Assembly: GCF_013373865.1 (NCBI RefSeq)
Contig: NC_050473.1
Span: 14,020,783-14,084,782 of the forward strand
From: Monomorium pharaonis
Taxonomy: Eukaryota > Arthropoda > Insecta > Hymenoptera > Formicidae
Length of the DNA stretch: 64,000 nucleotides
Direction of reading: 5' to 3'
Within the stretch, counting starts at the first letter, position 1, and every line of letters starts with the position of its first letter. The notes beneath the pieces are model-generated. The model made no database searches. It worked only from the letters and a program-made list of their open reading frames with translations, and was not told where the DNA came from. This document shows, in pieces, positions 14,352 to 28,465 of the stretch. The translations under genes were made by a program, and so were the position numbers.

Positions 14352-15670
14352 AGGACGAGGATGCATGCTTGAGATATCGATCTGTGCGTGTGCCCGTTTA
14401 CCTATTGGATACACGGTGTCTCTAAAAACAGACGCATTGCTTTATGCCCCCGTGACATTTTGTAGTCGACTCTCATCGCTGAAAATATCGAGGAATTTTA
14501 ACATTACCGTATATTTGAAGTTGAATAAAAATAGTGTGAGAATTTTTGGAAATTAAGCTTCGGGGACAAAGGTATAATTGAGCGAAAATTATTCGTGTTA
14601 AAGTCGACGGTGAAATTGATCGTTGCTTTCTTCGACCCGTACGCGCAACGACCGCAGGTTAATTTTATCGATCTAATCAGGGAACCTTTCGCGGTCAGGA
14701 GCCGAGAATAAACGTCGATCAATAGATTATCCACTCGATCAAATACACGTACAATCTAATTTTCGTAACGAACGCCTCGGGTAATAACTTTCTGTAGCGT
14801 AGGACGTTCTTGCGGATTTGGCCGAGACGCCCGGCCACGCCGACCTCCCGATCGATGATCAATAATCTCCAGTAGATACGAGGCTTTCGACCTCACGTGT
14901 ACATCCACCGTATCACGCGGCCATAACTTGCGCGCGGTAATTGCTTTGGCTAGAGACGATTGTCGTCGTTATGGTAATATTCCTGTCGGGCGGACATGTG
15001 CTCCAATCATCTCTCTCGTGCACTTAACTCCTCCTCCAAACGTATAATCGCTCGTACTAATAGCAATCGACGAAACTGCCAATTACCAATGAATACTCTT
15101 TGTACGAGGCATTCAGCTGCACTTAGCTCACGGGATAGTCGAAAAGCTGGAAATTTTGCCCCGAGCTGTCCTCTGAAAAGGAATAGTTTAGCTGATATTG
15201 CACCTTTATGGTACGCGCCGATCGTAAATATACAGTTCCTCTTTTTTAGACTCACTAGATACCTCTTTTTCGCCGAGGATGTGTAGCATCATCATCCAAG
15301 ATGATATGTGATTACGAAGAGATTTCGTCGAAAAAAATAATCTCTCTATTTTGGTCATCGTGTTGCACCTGTCCATTTACGTTGCGTCGTTGAAAACAAA
15401 TAAATAGAAAATGATGATCGAAAAGCGGGAGTTTTGAAAAACATTTTATATTTATTAAATCAATAATTACAGGACTATATCTGTTGTAGTTGTCTACAAA
15501 TTATCTAGTTTATTTAATGTATTCTTGCAATTTTAGAAATCTTATTACAAAGTAATGGAAATGTGCATTTTCCAATAATGTTATATTTTTGTTGAAAATA
15601 ACCTTACAGAGTTTTGTTGCAGTGCGCGTTTGAGTTAACGCTCATGTAATTGTATTGTTTGCTAAACACA

Positions 15671-15690
15671 CTCTCTCTCTCTCTCTCTCT
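15671..15690. repeat. (CT)10 microsatellite
   Basis: Uninterrupted CT run. Confidence 0.95.
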
Positions 15691-18600
15691 TTTGTGTTTT
15701 ATTCTATATTATGTTATCTGATAAATAAAATACTTGTTGAACTATTTCATTTGACGAGAAACACGACGCGCGCATTCAGTAACGTTAACCGACGTGCTTT
15801 CCAAAGTTGGTTTGTTCGACCTCAGAAAGTTCGCCCAGTAGAATAGCACTGTAATTCAACTAACAATTATTCGTGGTCTACCCCTTAAGCTAATTCCTCA
15901 ATACGCGCACAGGCACTAGCACAAATTAACCTAGCTGCTAATTACCTAGGTGATCCGTTCGCGAAACACATGAATATATATTGGGAATTCTATGCTCTAT
16001 AGAATTCTAATGTAAATACACTTTTGGAAGAAATAACATTTTATTTCTATATCCACTAGATAACTTTTTATAATAAAATCCAAAATATAATATAAATCTT
16101 CTTGGATACTAGATATAACGCAATATATTTCTTTCTGTAGCGAATATTTTGTATCCGCAAAGATTTTTTTATTATCGATTGAATTGCAATTTTAGAAGTG
16201 GAAAATTTTTAATAGATGCAAAATGTAAAAAGAAAATTGTATAGATTTTTATATAGATTATTATTATTATGGATAATAGAAGGTGTGTTTAATAAAAGAA
16301 ATTTAGACATAGAAATATCATGTATAATAGGAAAACTTTTTAAATAAAAGTAATAAGAGAACTAGGAAATAAGAGGAGCAAGCTACATTTTTTAAATCGA
16401 ATTTTTTCCAGACTTATCCGTCTTTTCAATATTCCTCGAATAAGAATTTCACTCTCCTTTATGTATTACTGAGTACACGTAGCGTAATCTTTGGGAGTTT
16501 GGAATAGGTTTACGGCGCGTTATATAACACTGTGATTTTCTAGTATGGATGATTTATTTAAGGGGGGGGGGTAGGGTGAGTTAACAAGTTGATTCCACCA
16601 GGAGAGTGACATTATCAGTCATAAATTATAGCATGAGACTGAAACCGAACTTGTCATCCCTTACGGGTTCGGCCTCCGTTATTCCTCCATATTCTTGTTT
16701 AACTGACGTTGACGTACACACAACTAAGTGTGCCTGATTGCGGCGCGTGTGATATTGTAATTTATAATTTGCCACGAATATATACGAATATATTTTGTAA
16801 TATTGCGTAACGTTGATATTTAACATTATTTTTCCTAAAGTAAATGCTTGAATAATGCATTGCAGCATATATATATTTTATTGAAATATTCTCAACGAAT
16901 TACATACTTAAGCTATAGCATAATAAAAATATCATACCACTAAAAATATCACAGTGCAGAATTTGAGCACGTATTAAAAAATTATATTTAGCCCATGGCT
17001 ATTGCCAACATGTTTCTTTTATATTCTGAACAAAAAGTATTAGCTATTAAAATAGGTGTCATGAGAAAGTCATCGATAAAAATTAGGAATAATTGTTAAT
17101 AAAATTTAAAGACTTAATCTCTAATTACCAGTAAATTAATAAAATCAAACAATTTCTGTTTTTAAACTGAACTTTTAGTTTATTTCTGTCCAATAAATTA
17201 TTGTATTATATATTTAATGAAATTTTTCTCAGAATATTTTGTGGTCACAATTTTTAAGATGATAAATCGATAGTAAATCGCAGTATTTTTTTTTCTTGAA
17301 AGACAATAAAGTTAAGACATAAATAAACTGTGATAAAATTTCGCAAACTAATCAAAGTAATAATATTAAATCAAATGGATAATGAGAAGAGAATTACTAA
17401 TTTATCATGAAGATAAGATAAAGAAAAGGCGAATATGAGGTCATCGTGATCCTGAGAGTATCCAATTACTTATTTAATTTAGAACGCCGCAAGCGAGTGC
17501 AAGATTTAATTTTATTCAAACTCCCATCTTAAAATTTATGATAAAAGTTGATTAATTATCGAAAAATTTGTATAAGCACAATAATTTAGATATATATTTT
17601 ATTTCATATTAATAAAATAGTGCGTAACAGGACACTGCAAAAAGTCACCGAGAGAATAAAAGCCATAAACAAATGATCGTACAATAATTAACTATTACAA
17701 AGCGGAAAAAGATTATTGTAATCACAGCATTAAAAAACACTTGTATTACGTTTAATATCGAAAAGCTTATAATGTGTAAATCACAGTAAAATATTGTGTT
17801 ACTATAAAGAAAGAGAAAGGAGAAAATTTTATTAACTATATACGTATATTTTTCTTGTGTTTTTTTAAATTTAAAGTAAGACTATTTTGCTTTTCCCACC
17901 GGGGGACAGGTGCTGTAGCTTTAAAAGCTATATATGTCTGGAATATTCTTGACACGGAAGAAAACTACAATATAACGAGTGACTGGAAATCAGACTGTTG
18001 AGAAATGCACGACGTTGCAGAATTCATTTGGGCGCATAAAGTTTCCTTGCACGTGCCGAACAGAACTGCCATATTTGGTGTGGCTGTTGCCAAGACATTC
18101 TTTCATATGACAAGTAAATTTATAACAAACTTGGGATTTTTTTATTTGATGTATTACAACATTATTCAATACTTTTATATTAAGAAAATGGGAATTCTTA
18201 CTTTTATTGATACAGTTATAATACAGATATAAAAATTACTTTTGGTAACAAAATAATCATCCGGAAAAGATATGATTCTCATACATAAATATGTATACAT
18301 TAAATTTACGCATTCGCATATTTGCAACATCATTGAATTAGTACAAAAGTAGACGGTTGTACATAAGTCAACAAACTTCCGGTCTTATCGTCTTTATATA
18401 ATCTTCGTGAGTATCAAACCGCGGGCGCTCTTATCGCTCGAACATAATTCATGCTCCAAGAGGTTAAACGAAATCTACATATCGAACGCGCCATAGTCAG
18501 TTAAAGCCAATTGCGAGAAATTTACATACCATCGGAGGCTGAAGGTTTAACTAACCTCATTGCAAGAACTATTCATCCAGGAATGACTAATTTCCTTCGT

Positions 18601-21120
18601 TACGTTAGTCGTCAACAACGCTTCTCGGAAGCGTTATACTTTTTTAAGGAATTATAAAATAAATTTTAAGGGAATAGAGTTCTATCCCTTTAATATCGCC
18701 GCTGAAAAGAACACAAGAGACAGAGAGCATGGAGAACAGAAAGAGCAAAGGTAGATGAGAACATACATGTATATTGAAGCAAGCTTTCTTTACAATGGAA
18801 GACAAGAATCAAGAAAAATGCACGCGCCACGCCTTCGTAGACGAAACATGCGCGAATAACGTAGCTGGAAATGTACAAAATTTTTACGATATTTGCTTCT
18901 GTTCATCCGTTCGTCATTCACACAATTGTACAATATATGTTACGCGTAATTATAATTATATGTAATGGAGCAATCTTGGCAACATGCAAATTTTAATGAT
19001 ACCGTTTCTTTCCCTATGTACTCTGAAAATTTTCTATCTCGGTTAATTTTTACGCATTGTTTAAGATATCATTTATACGAAATAGCTTAATAAAATTTTT
19101 TTTTTTCAAATATCTGTCGATGTGTAACTGTAGAAATTTTGTATCTTGCATGGAGAACGCTTCTCGTCGAATGAACGGAAATGGAGCGAGCGGGAGATGA
19201 CGTAAAGGAAAGCGTCGTCTACTTCAAAAGAAAAACTGAGTTTTCTAAGAGCAACGGAAATGGAACGCCTACGATGCCCATTATAATGTCGAATCCAGGA
19301 CTAGCAGGTTATCGTAGGTATCTGTCTGAAAAGGAGAACGGGGGACTGTGTCTAGGTTCTGGATAGAACTAAAGGGGAGGAGAGAGAACATCGAGTTTTA
19401 AAGCCGCCATTCTATCCAGCTCGGCTGATATATCTTCAGAATGTTTCTTAGCGGTTTCTTCGCGCGGTATTATCGAGCTTTCTCTCGAAGATATCGGAGT
19501 CGTGATGTTGAAGTTTCAATACCGCGTTTTTCGCGTTACGAGAATGTCCGTGTCTCGCCGCCGACACGTGTGTGAAACGAAAAAAAAAAAAAAAATTATA
19601 GAACAGAAATAACAATAGCGAGTATGAACGTTGCGCATAATGTATCCTGTTAATCTCACTACATTGACTTTTCGTCATTTGGTTGAGGAGTAATAGTCAT
19701 TACACCGGTGATTCGTACATGTTATTTTTTGGTGTCACAATATTGTGTATCGCTATATTAACAATCGTATTCTGAAGTATCACGCAATAACTACCTCCAT
19801 CCATTTGCTTTGTATCTTGATTCGGCGATTCTGGAAAGATTTACTCGTGAAAAATAAATTTCGAGTCCAGTCATATTCCCTCAAGATTATACATCGCTAC
19901 ATGATAATAAATGGATGGAAAGATATACTTTTTCCTTTCACTTTTCTCCTGAATGTATATTGAATAATATGATTGAATCTATATAACTTTGCAGTATTTT
20001 ATCGCCCTTTTATTACCGAGCGCAAATTCATATTTGCGATACGCTATTGGCTTTAGCGTTATCTGCCTCGCGGTGCTTCGTCTTCTTTCTCTTCAGTCGT
20101 ACCTGTGGTTATGCAAGTACGTGGAGCTTTCCCTCATCCATTCGGAGAGCCTCGCACCGGGATCTACTAGGATTCTCCGCTGCTATCCGCAGGCGATTCG
20201 AGAAGAAACAGACGGTGGAGGGTGGAAAGTACGTTCGCGATGTATCGCCTCGGTATAATGGCCGTTGGTGCCTTCAGAGCCCTCTTTCAACCACTAGAAG
20301 GCTCCTCCTTTGTGTCACCCCGCGCTGAAGAGCGCGGTATACTTCCCCGTTTCTGCCCCATTCCCATGCCCTGGCTCCTCTTCTTCGTCGACCTGGAGGC
20401 GAATTTGTAAGCTTAACTCAAACGGAGGCCCGCCCTTTAGATCATTTCAACGCGTTCCTATGTTTTCACTTCGCTTGATGCACAGTCGAAAAGCTCATCC
20501 CTCCTTTGGCCCTTCATTCTCCATCCCCCTCGGTATTTGTTTTTTTCTTTTCTTTCTGTTTTACGGTGACTTAAGTCGGGCGTAGCCATCCTGATTTTGT
20601 TTCTCGTCAACTCTACGTCGAGGACTTGCTTTACAGCTTCTCTCTCTTTTTCCTTTCCTCTCCTTCTTGCTATCAGTGTGGTGTAGTGATGAATATTTCT
20701 GAAAATGAATTGCTGAATAGAAATACAAAAACAATTCCTCAATGACATTAACTGCGAGTAATGAAATAATAGAGCTAATTGAATGAAATTCTACGAATAA
20801 TACTTGGAGATTTATAATACTGTACATTTACGTGTTCCTTACACATTTTGTTTCTCGAGATAACCTGATTTTCTGATTTTCCGTAAGTAAACCTGGCAAG
20901 TTTAATTGATCGCTCTCTGTTATAGCGAGGCTAATGAATTACATTACTGTAATAGTGCTTTTTATTAATGATGTATAAAGACTACAACGAACGTTTAAAA
21001 GCGATATATTATCCGACTGGAATGAAAGACGGCAGGTTCGCGATGATATCATTGGAAAAGGCAGAGGCTACTGGTGTAAGATATAACGGTAATTCTAGCA
21101 ACGAGTTTCACAGATTTCCG

Positions 21121-22900
21121 CAACCGTGGATCGATCGCGAGAACTAAAGTAATCGACGGTGCCGATGGGCGGCGACCGGATTTTCCGTTAAAGAGCCGAG
21201 GAGAACTCCCGCAGTGTACGCGAACAGACGAAATCTGTACTTTCGTCGTGTAATTTGGGATTTACGAGCCTTGGCCGACGGCCAGCGCGAGTAAGGCATC
21301 CGGTTACACCAGCATTGGCACCGTCGTGCGGCCTGCGATTTTGTTCCATCGTGATGTTACCTTTCTTTTTCTGTCCCCGCCCTCTCTCCTCAACGAAGCG
21401 CGTGAGGCTACGAAATTATCGGGGTATCAGGTCGGACCACGCTTCTGCGGTCGCTCCTTTAATTCCGTCCTGTCGGCCGCTTTTTATGAGCCTGTAACAC
21501 GGAGCTCCCGCCACTCGGGGCATTCCTATTTCGGTTCGCGTTTGCCCGTTGTTCAACCACCGACAGTGAATCAAAACAAGTCGTACGTTCTTGTTAGGAC
21601 GGACGCGCAACATTCGTTGCCCGAGTCGACGGCGTTGACTTGCCGGATTCGCTCGCCCTCACCCTCGAATTCCGCGTTGCATTCCGTCCGATATCCGTAA
21701 TAATTCCGCGGAAAAATGGCAGCGCTGCGCGCGGCGAGCGTTTCAGTTGTGGCACGAAGAAGATGCGATTAAGCCGATGGAGGAAGACTTATGACTTTTC
21801 TTGTCAGTGTATCTCGCGCGCGAGCGGTGGATGTACGAGCGCCACTCGTGATAAATGACTCCGACACGTGAACCGTCTGAGTATTAAAATGGCGCCTTTC
21901 TTCTTGATCGATTCGGTGTTTATTCCGCGTTGTCTCGCTGCACCATTCACGGGATGATGGTGGGCTCGCAACATGGAAATACCATTCGTCAAAGTACAAT
22001 ACGTTCTCGCGTCGCGGGCAGACGTTGCCGCTTTGTCGATTTAATTCGATCCTGACTGCGAAATTTGATACACTCGAAAGCTTCCTGCATTTCAGCCGTT
22101 CAGATCTCCGGGGAGATGTGAGGAGGAGAGGGCGCGTGTTCACGTCGTTCTCGCGAGGGATAAAGCTCGATTCGCTCGCGCTTATACGACGGTATAGCGC
22201 GTATCTCGGTGATCGGTTGGCGGGAGGACACTCGAAATCGAAGATCGAGATATCAGTCGCAGTGGGAGGAATACGGAAAACAATGGGTGATCTTACGTAC
22301 GAATCGTGACGGTGCATACGGCGACGCGCGGGAAGCTGCGTACTTGGCGCGCATTGTGCATCCCTGGCGATGCACGGTGATCCTTCGCGAGCATCTTCAG
22401 AAAGTCAATAACTTCTTCCCCTCCTCCCGCTCCCTTCTAGACGAAACCGCAGGAGGAATCGATCAACGTTCCACCCACTCTCTGTCTTTGCGAGAGTCTA
22501 TCCCATCGGTTCGTTGTCCCAAGCACGAGCGCCTCCCCATCCGCGTATCCTACTCTCGCTTCTCCATCCCTCTTACTCCCCGTCACTTCGGCGTGCTTCT
22601 ACCATCGACGTCGCTTCAATAGATGAGCAGACACGAGTCTCTTTCGAAGAACGTTGTACGTACTATGCTTGGGATCTTGTTCTCAAGACCCATCAGGGTC
22701 TATTCCGACGTTCTCAGATTGCGATTGAAGAGTACGCGAATCTCTGACAACGAAAAAACTATCGTCTCTTCCGGGAATATAATTAAGTGGAACGTGGATG
22801 GGACTTGGCGCGATAGAAAACGCGTGCGAATAGAATTGCCATCCTTTCAGCCCTGTATTACGAAGGTTGTATTAACGATAGGTTTTTGATCGACGAGTTT
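21121..22900. other. CpG-rich block, no gene recognised
   Basis: GC-rich with overlapping frames on both strands, the longest being 182 codons on the minus strand at 21769-22317. The composition is Ser/Arg-rich without any motif. Confidence 0.5.
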
Positions 22901-23858
22901 TTCACGCGATTGAGAGAAAATAAATTCGCAATCATTGTACAAAATCACATTAAGCTTTTCTTACGAGTCTTTCTTTAGGAAGGAGCGGAAACGTGCAGCC
23001 AATGCGCTAGATTTCGCTCGACTTCTGAGTTATTATTGAGCCATTACAAAATATCGAAAAACGTTAAAACGAATTGTAAAATCCGTGATAAGTAACCGCT
23101 CTTATGAAATTTTCTGCAGCCGTGCGATCGTGTAGCGCTATCGCGCCGCGAACTTTACCCAATATACGGCAGTCCAAAAATAAAAGACGATGGACGCTAC
23201 AAGAGCGGGGAAAAAGGATATAGAAGAACGATGAATGGAAGTAAGACGAACACTGAATTCTTCTATCTGCAGCACTCTCGATGAAGGTATATAAGAGTCG
23301 ATCGAAGGATCCCGCCTCTTATTTTTCATCCCGAGCGACCTTTTCCATCTACCTACGGGCACTTGACGGACTTGTCCGGCTCCACGAAGGCACTTCAACT
23401 CCAATTTCACCCTATTCCTCGCCCGTGAATGAACGCGCGAATACCTCCCTGACGTCTGACAGGATCCTAGAACGAATCCAGCCATCCGTTAGAAACTTAA
23501 TCAAAACTACCTAGACTTTGGATGCAGTTTCAGCATGCCCGATGTGATGAACGTCGCGGTAGTTTTCACGTCGTTCTCGTAATTAGCAATCTGTTATTCC
23601 GACCTATACACCATTATAACTCCCCCGCGTGCGCGGAAACTTTCTTGAATTACGGGGTGACATTTTTACGCGCTCGATAAGCCCGGGCGTCCCCGAAACA
23701 TATTCACGAAAGCGAGTGTATAATTGCAGTTACACTGATTCAAAGTTTGAAACTTTCATGAGCGGCATATTTACTACTGTTTGTTATTTTATCGTTCTCC
23801 CTTGTTCTCTATTTTCTCTCTTTATTTCTCTTTCTCTTTTTCGTTTAATCTCTTTATT

Positions 23859-23878
23859 TCTCTCTCTCTCTCTCTCTT
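23859..23878. repeat. (TC)n microsatellite in a pyrimidine-rich tract
   Basis: A TC run inside about 90 bases of nearly pure pyrimidine (23795-23890). The tract looks like a strong polypyrimidine tract, but no credible exon follows. Confidence 0.9.
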
Positions 23879-25197
23879 TTTTGCTTTTTTAAATCCCTCT
23901 TTTTATCAAGGGCATTGTTTTCAATTCTACACGAACATTCTGTGTTTCTGGCACGCTGTCGCCAATCAAGAACAGCTACGAAGTAGCTCGGGGTTGTGGT
24001 CACCTGGTTCCTCCGAGCATGGAAGGAAACCTTCGGGATATAACTTCCAGAGGTCATTTAACGTCCCATGCATGGCTTTCCATACGAGCTTTGATCATCG
24101 TTCGCAAGGTTATTGCGGTGACTCGGCACGTTCTACCATATATTGGGGGCGCATCTTGTATTCGCGATGCCTCCCTCACTTCCGTCATACACAAAGGCAC
24201 AAGTGTGGCTCGAACTTGAGGAAGGTATGTAGCGCTATGCGTATATTCGCCTTGGGTTATTTGTATTTTATTTAAGAATGACGAAGAACACGACAAGCAC
24301 GAGGGACATGTATAAAGAAAAAAATTAAAATTTAAAAATAAAGTTAAAATCTGAATTAAAATTAATTAGCAAAAATTAAATTTATTCATAGTTGCGTGCG
24401 TAAGAGTTACACGTAATGTTCGAATGTTATAGTACGGGCAGATGTCCATCGATAATAATTAATAGCTGTTGATTGCTGAAACAGTAGTCCGTCCTGTTGT
24501 CAATCGAAATATTCGACGCTCTGGCCCTTTTCTCTTGTGTATCTTTACCCATTGCCACGTGAATGCACGAAAACGCTTTTATCGAGAAACAAAGCGCGCT
24601 CTCGAGAGGCAGTGTAAGGCGCAGGCGAGAGGTAAAAGGTAGACGCGCGGAGTAAACACGGAGAATGCGTTTGCCAGGTAGTAATTCCATTCGTAGCCGG
24701 GATGCGGCAACGATAACGTCGCGGCGCAAGTTGCACGGTCTCTGTTTACCAGGATCATCGCTCCGAGCGTCTCGCTTTCGTTTGAGAAACGGTCTTTCCA
24801 CACCGCGGCCGTCTTTTAGCAGCCACCGGCGCTTCGTCGCCTCTAGTAATCCCCTTATGTGAGAAAAATGAGCGACGAGCGCGGACGTACTTTGTTGCTA
24901 ATTAAGCAAGCAGGTGCGAAGCGCACGTCAATAATTTCGCATTCGCGTTTGGTTTTGCTTCGATCCTACTCTGTTGCCTCAGCGACACGGGGAATTGAAA
25001 GACGCGGTTTCTCTTCGGTGAAAATAAATCGCATATTAATACCTGTATTTGCGCGCTGCAAATGCGTCTGGCTTTCTGGTAATTGCGTCATTGCACGCGC
25101 GAAAGTCCTAGCATTGTATTCAGCTATTCTCGATTTTTTGCAAAATGCACTTGCATAATGGCTTATCTACTCGAGAAGCACGTTGGAAAGTTGAAAG

Positions 25198-25201
<4 letters not shown>

Positions 25202-25257
<56 letters not shown>
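25202..25257. repeat. (GA)28 microsatellite
   Basis: Uninterrupted GA run in non-coding DNA. Confidence 0.97.
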
Positions 25258-25261
<4 letters not shown>

Positions 25262-27376
25262 AGGCAAAAGATATGCTAAGAGAACCCCGGGCACGAATAC
25301 AGAAGTCGATGCCTGACTTTTTTTTTATAGGGCAGGAAAATTTGCATTGCGAGTTGCCGGGACAGTTCGCAGCAGCGAAAAGAATAACAAGAATAGTTTT
25401 CTTTCATTTTGGTGTCCTCTTTTTGAGACTCTAGCACAAGTGGCGTTCAGATCGATTTGTTCAGCTGTCACTTTTTGTTCTGTATTAGCGATAAAATATA
25501 TAAAAGGTAAAAATGAGGTGAAACGTGTCGATGTAGCTCGACGCACGAAGTACATAATACACGCGAAGCTACCAATAATCGGACGGATTTAATATTTTTA
25601 CGCGTGATATGCGCGATACTGGATTTCTTTTTTCTTTCTTTATAAAATGTTATATTCATTCATGTTATATTCATATTTCTGAATAACTGAGCATTCTCTT
25701 TTCAGCATGTATATTTCGAAAAATAAGTTATTTTTATTACTTATTCATGCGTAACTTGTCACCGTAATGCTTGAATTAAATGACGTATAATGTAGAGCAT
25801 TCGTCAAGACTTTCACGATAAATCGATTATCTCATTTCACTGTAATATATATAATCCAAAGTCTTCCTCGGATTTTCCGCGGAGAAAGGATGATAAAAAA
25901 AAAGCCGGTAGACTTTAAAGAGCGAGACAATAAGTATTCCAAGTGGATGAAGAGAGGAGAAGACGTGATAAAAAAGGGAAGGAAGCGCGCGGAATGGCAC
26001 GCGAACGAGAGACGGGTACATGGAAATGATATTATTCCCGGAAACTCTCGAAGCATTCCGCTCGCGGAACCGCGAGAGAACATGATTCCACTCGACGAGT
26101 GGTCTTAGTTTTGTTCCGTTCGCCTATATAGATCACACAGAAGATGATCCGCGGAAGAAGGAAAGCTCCCCGGTGCTAGTAAAACGGGTGGTTGAGGGAA
26201 GTATTTATTATATAACCAAACTGCTCACCCTTCGGAAGGAATGTCACGTAGTGGCGAGTTATTGTTTCCAGCGGGGTCCACAGCCTTTTACCGCGTGACG
26301 AGAATTCTTGGCCGGAGAACACTCGCGTATTAGAATTCGCGAGAGAGTCAGCCCACATACTCCAAATATCCCCGGACATAGGATAAATCGATCCAGTCGA
26401 TAGCTGGAATAGCGAACTACGGATATCTTATCTTGCAAATCACTCAAATAACTATTGTTTCCCGTGATATTATTTCTATGTCACTTCAGTCGAGGCAAGT
26501 ATTCCTCTATTGTAATTATGTATAATCATTGATTAAAAACTTATCTTTCTTTATTTCTTATATTGATCTAGTAGTTATAAACAAATTGGATCGTTATTAA
26601 TTATACTTTAAATTACCGTTTTTGAAGTTTTATGATTTTTTTGCTATCTTTATACTAAATTTAAAGTATGTTTCCAAAATATATCGAAAATTTAACTTAG
26701 AACGTTATAAAAATGCATTAAAATTTGATATTAAAAACGATGTCATGGTGGTATTATTTAAAAGGTTATCCAAACACACCAGCACCTCTGAACAGCGTAT
26801 GTTCAAAAATATATCTACAACGCAATAGTTATAATTTAATTTGCTCACGTGTGGAGGGTTACAATACATTTTGACTGATAATAATTCGATTTATCCTGAC
26901 AACATGTTATTTTGAAATTTCTCGTTATTATTTCGGTACAATTGTTTCTATTCTTCATCAAATTTTAGTTGATTTTTCTTGACAAAAGCAAAAATTGTTT
27001 TGCTAAGAACATAATAATCCGTAATATTAAAGAAATAAGAGGTGCGAACAAAATATCTTACTTTCTTTCAGTTCTTGTATTAAGCTTTTTTTTAAATTCT
27101 CGTATACATTTACATACGTATACGTGTATATGCATATATATACATGCATATGCATATATTAAAATACTCTCACGTACGTATGTGTGGAGACACACGTACA
27201 ATGTATACACCAATCAGGACGAAGTAATTACGCGCGGATAATTACTCGAAGAACGCGGAACGCGCCAAGTACGTGGAAATTGTGGAATGTCGCGCCATAT
27301 AGAATTTGCTGGCTTTCGGCAAACTCCTCTGATTTCTGGTGCATGCCGTGTTATAGATATTTTTTCACTTCAGCGA

Positions 27377-27416
27377 CTTCCTTCCTTCCTTCCTTCCTTC
27401 CTTCCTTCCTTCCTTC
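27377..27416. repeat. (CTTC)10 microsatellite
   Basis: Ten uninterrupted CTTC units, followed by a CCCTTCT remnant. Confidence 0.97.
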
Positions 27417-28424
27417 CCTTCTATCTTACTTCCTCTTGTCACTCGCATACACAACTTCCCGACGCCGATGGTGAAGGTGAAAAGGGAGAGAACCAGCCGA
27501 GACACGAACGGGGGGTGAAAGAGAGAATGAAAAGCGATCGACGAGGGTAATTAATTTTCACGAAGGCAGGGTCGCGCTGAGAGCGGTCTTCGTCCCTGAA
27601 GAGAATTATCGTCTAAGTGCTGATAGTTCGGAAAGTTCGACGTGCTTCAAACTTCCGTACGGCCGTACGTCGGCCGGCTTGCATAAGGACCAATCATCTC
27701 CCGAAATGCATTCACCCGATAAAAGCGCCGTTGCCGATCGTCTGGTATTTTAATTCCTTGTTGCGTGTGAAACGTGCACTCCGTAACATCGGATGACAAC
27801 GATGATTCTCACGTACCGTCTGCGTAACGCGGTTAAACGCGCCCGCGACTACTTTGCGCATTCGTAAATTACCGAGAACACTTCGAAGTCACGTAAAAAC
27901 GCAGATGTAGATCCCGAAAACGAGATCAGCGCACAGCCCTCGAGCGCTGTAATTATCCACGGCGAATTCGTGCAGTCTGTCGCAGAACTCTAATCGCTTT
28001 CGGAAATACCGTTTTCACTTTGAAGCGCTCGCCTCCTCTTGTTCTTCGGCAAACTTTTTGAGTGCTCCGTGCGCCTCGCTGTGAATATCGCGCGCCGGGG
28101 AACTTCAGTCCCGAAACGCCTGGAAACTAACCGCAAGACGTTTCGCATCCAGCCGCGGGAAAGTGCACGTCGCTCTTATTGAGAGTTTCCACAGCGATCT
28201 AATGTGTCGTGGCAGCTATATGACACGACATCTAAAGAGGCGAATGCAGGTGCAGCTGATGCTACGTGCTATGTATAAGAGCAAGTTGCCGTTTTTAGTG
28301 CATGCCTTTTTGCGCGCCCGTCGTTCTTACACGACGAAAAATATAAACCGAATACTGCTATTAAAAGCACAATATGAATTTATAAACGAACGTTATTGCT
28401 TCTCTCATTATCGATGCCTGTGTA

Positions 28425-28465
28425 AATAATAATAATTATTATTATTATCATTATTATCATTATCG
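28425..28465. repeat. (AAT)n / (ATT)n trinucleotide hairpin repeat
   Basis: AATAATAATAATT runs directly into ATTATTATT with some CATT interruptions, making a self-complementary simple repeat. Confidence 0.9.

Larger units (their letters stand above)
12621..21120. other. Mostly AT-rich, no gene seen
   Basis: Contains very AT-rich stretches at about 13.3-13.9 and 15.4-18.4 kb, a G10 run at 16562, a short GC-richer patch at 20.05-20.56 kb and microsatellites listed separately. No coding exon could be supported. Confidence 0.55.

Noticed and set aside
23781..24275. 164-codon plus-strand frame
   Set aside because: Begins in a pyrimidine-only tract giving Phe/Ser/Leu runs. The remainder is unlike any family I know.
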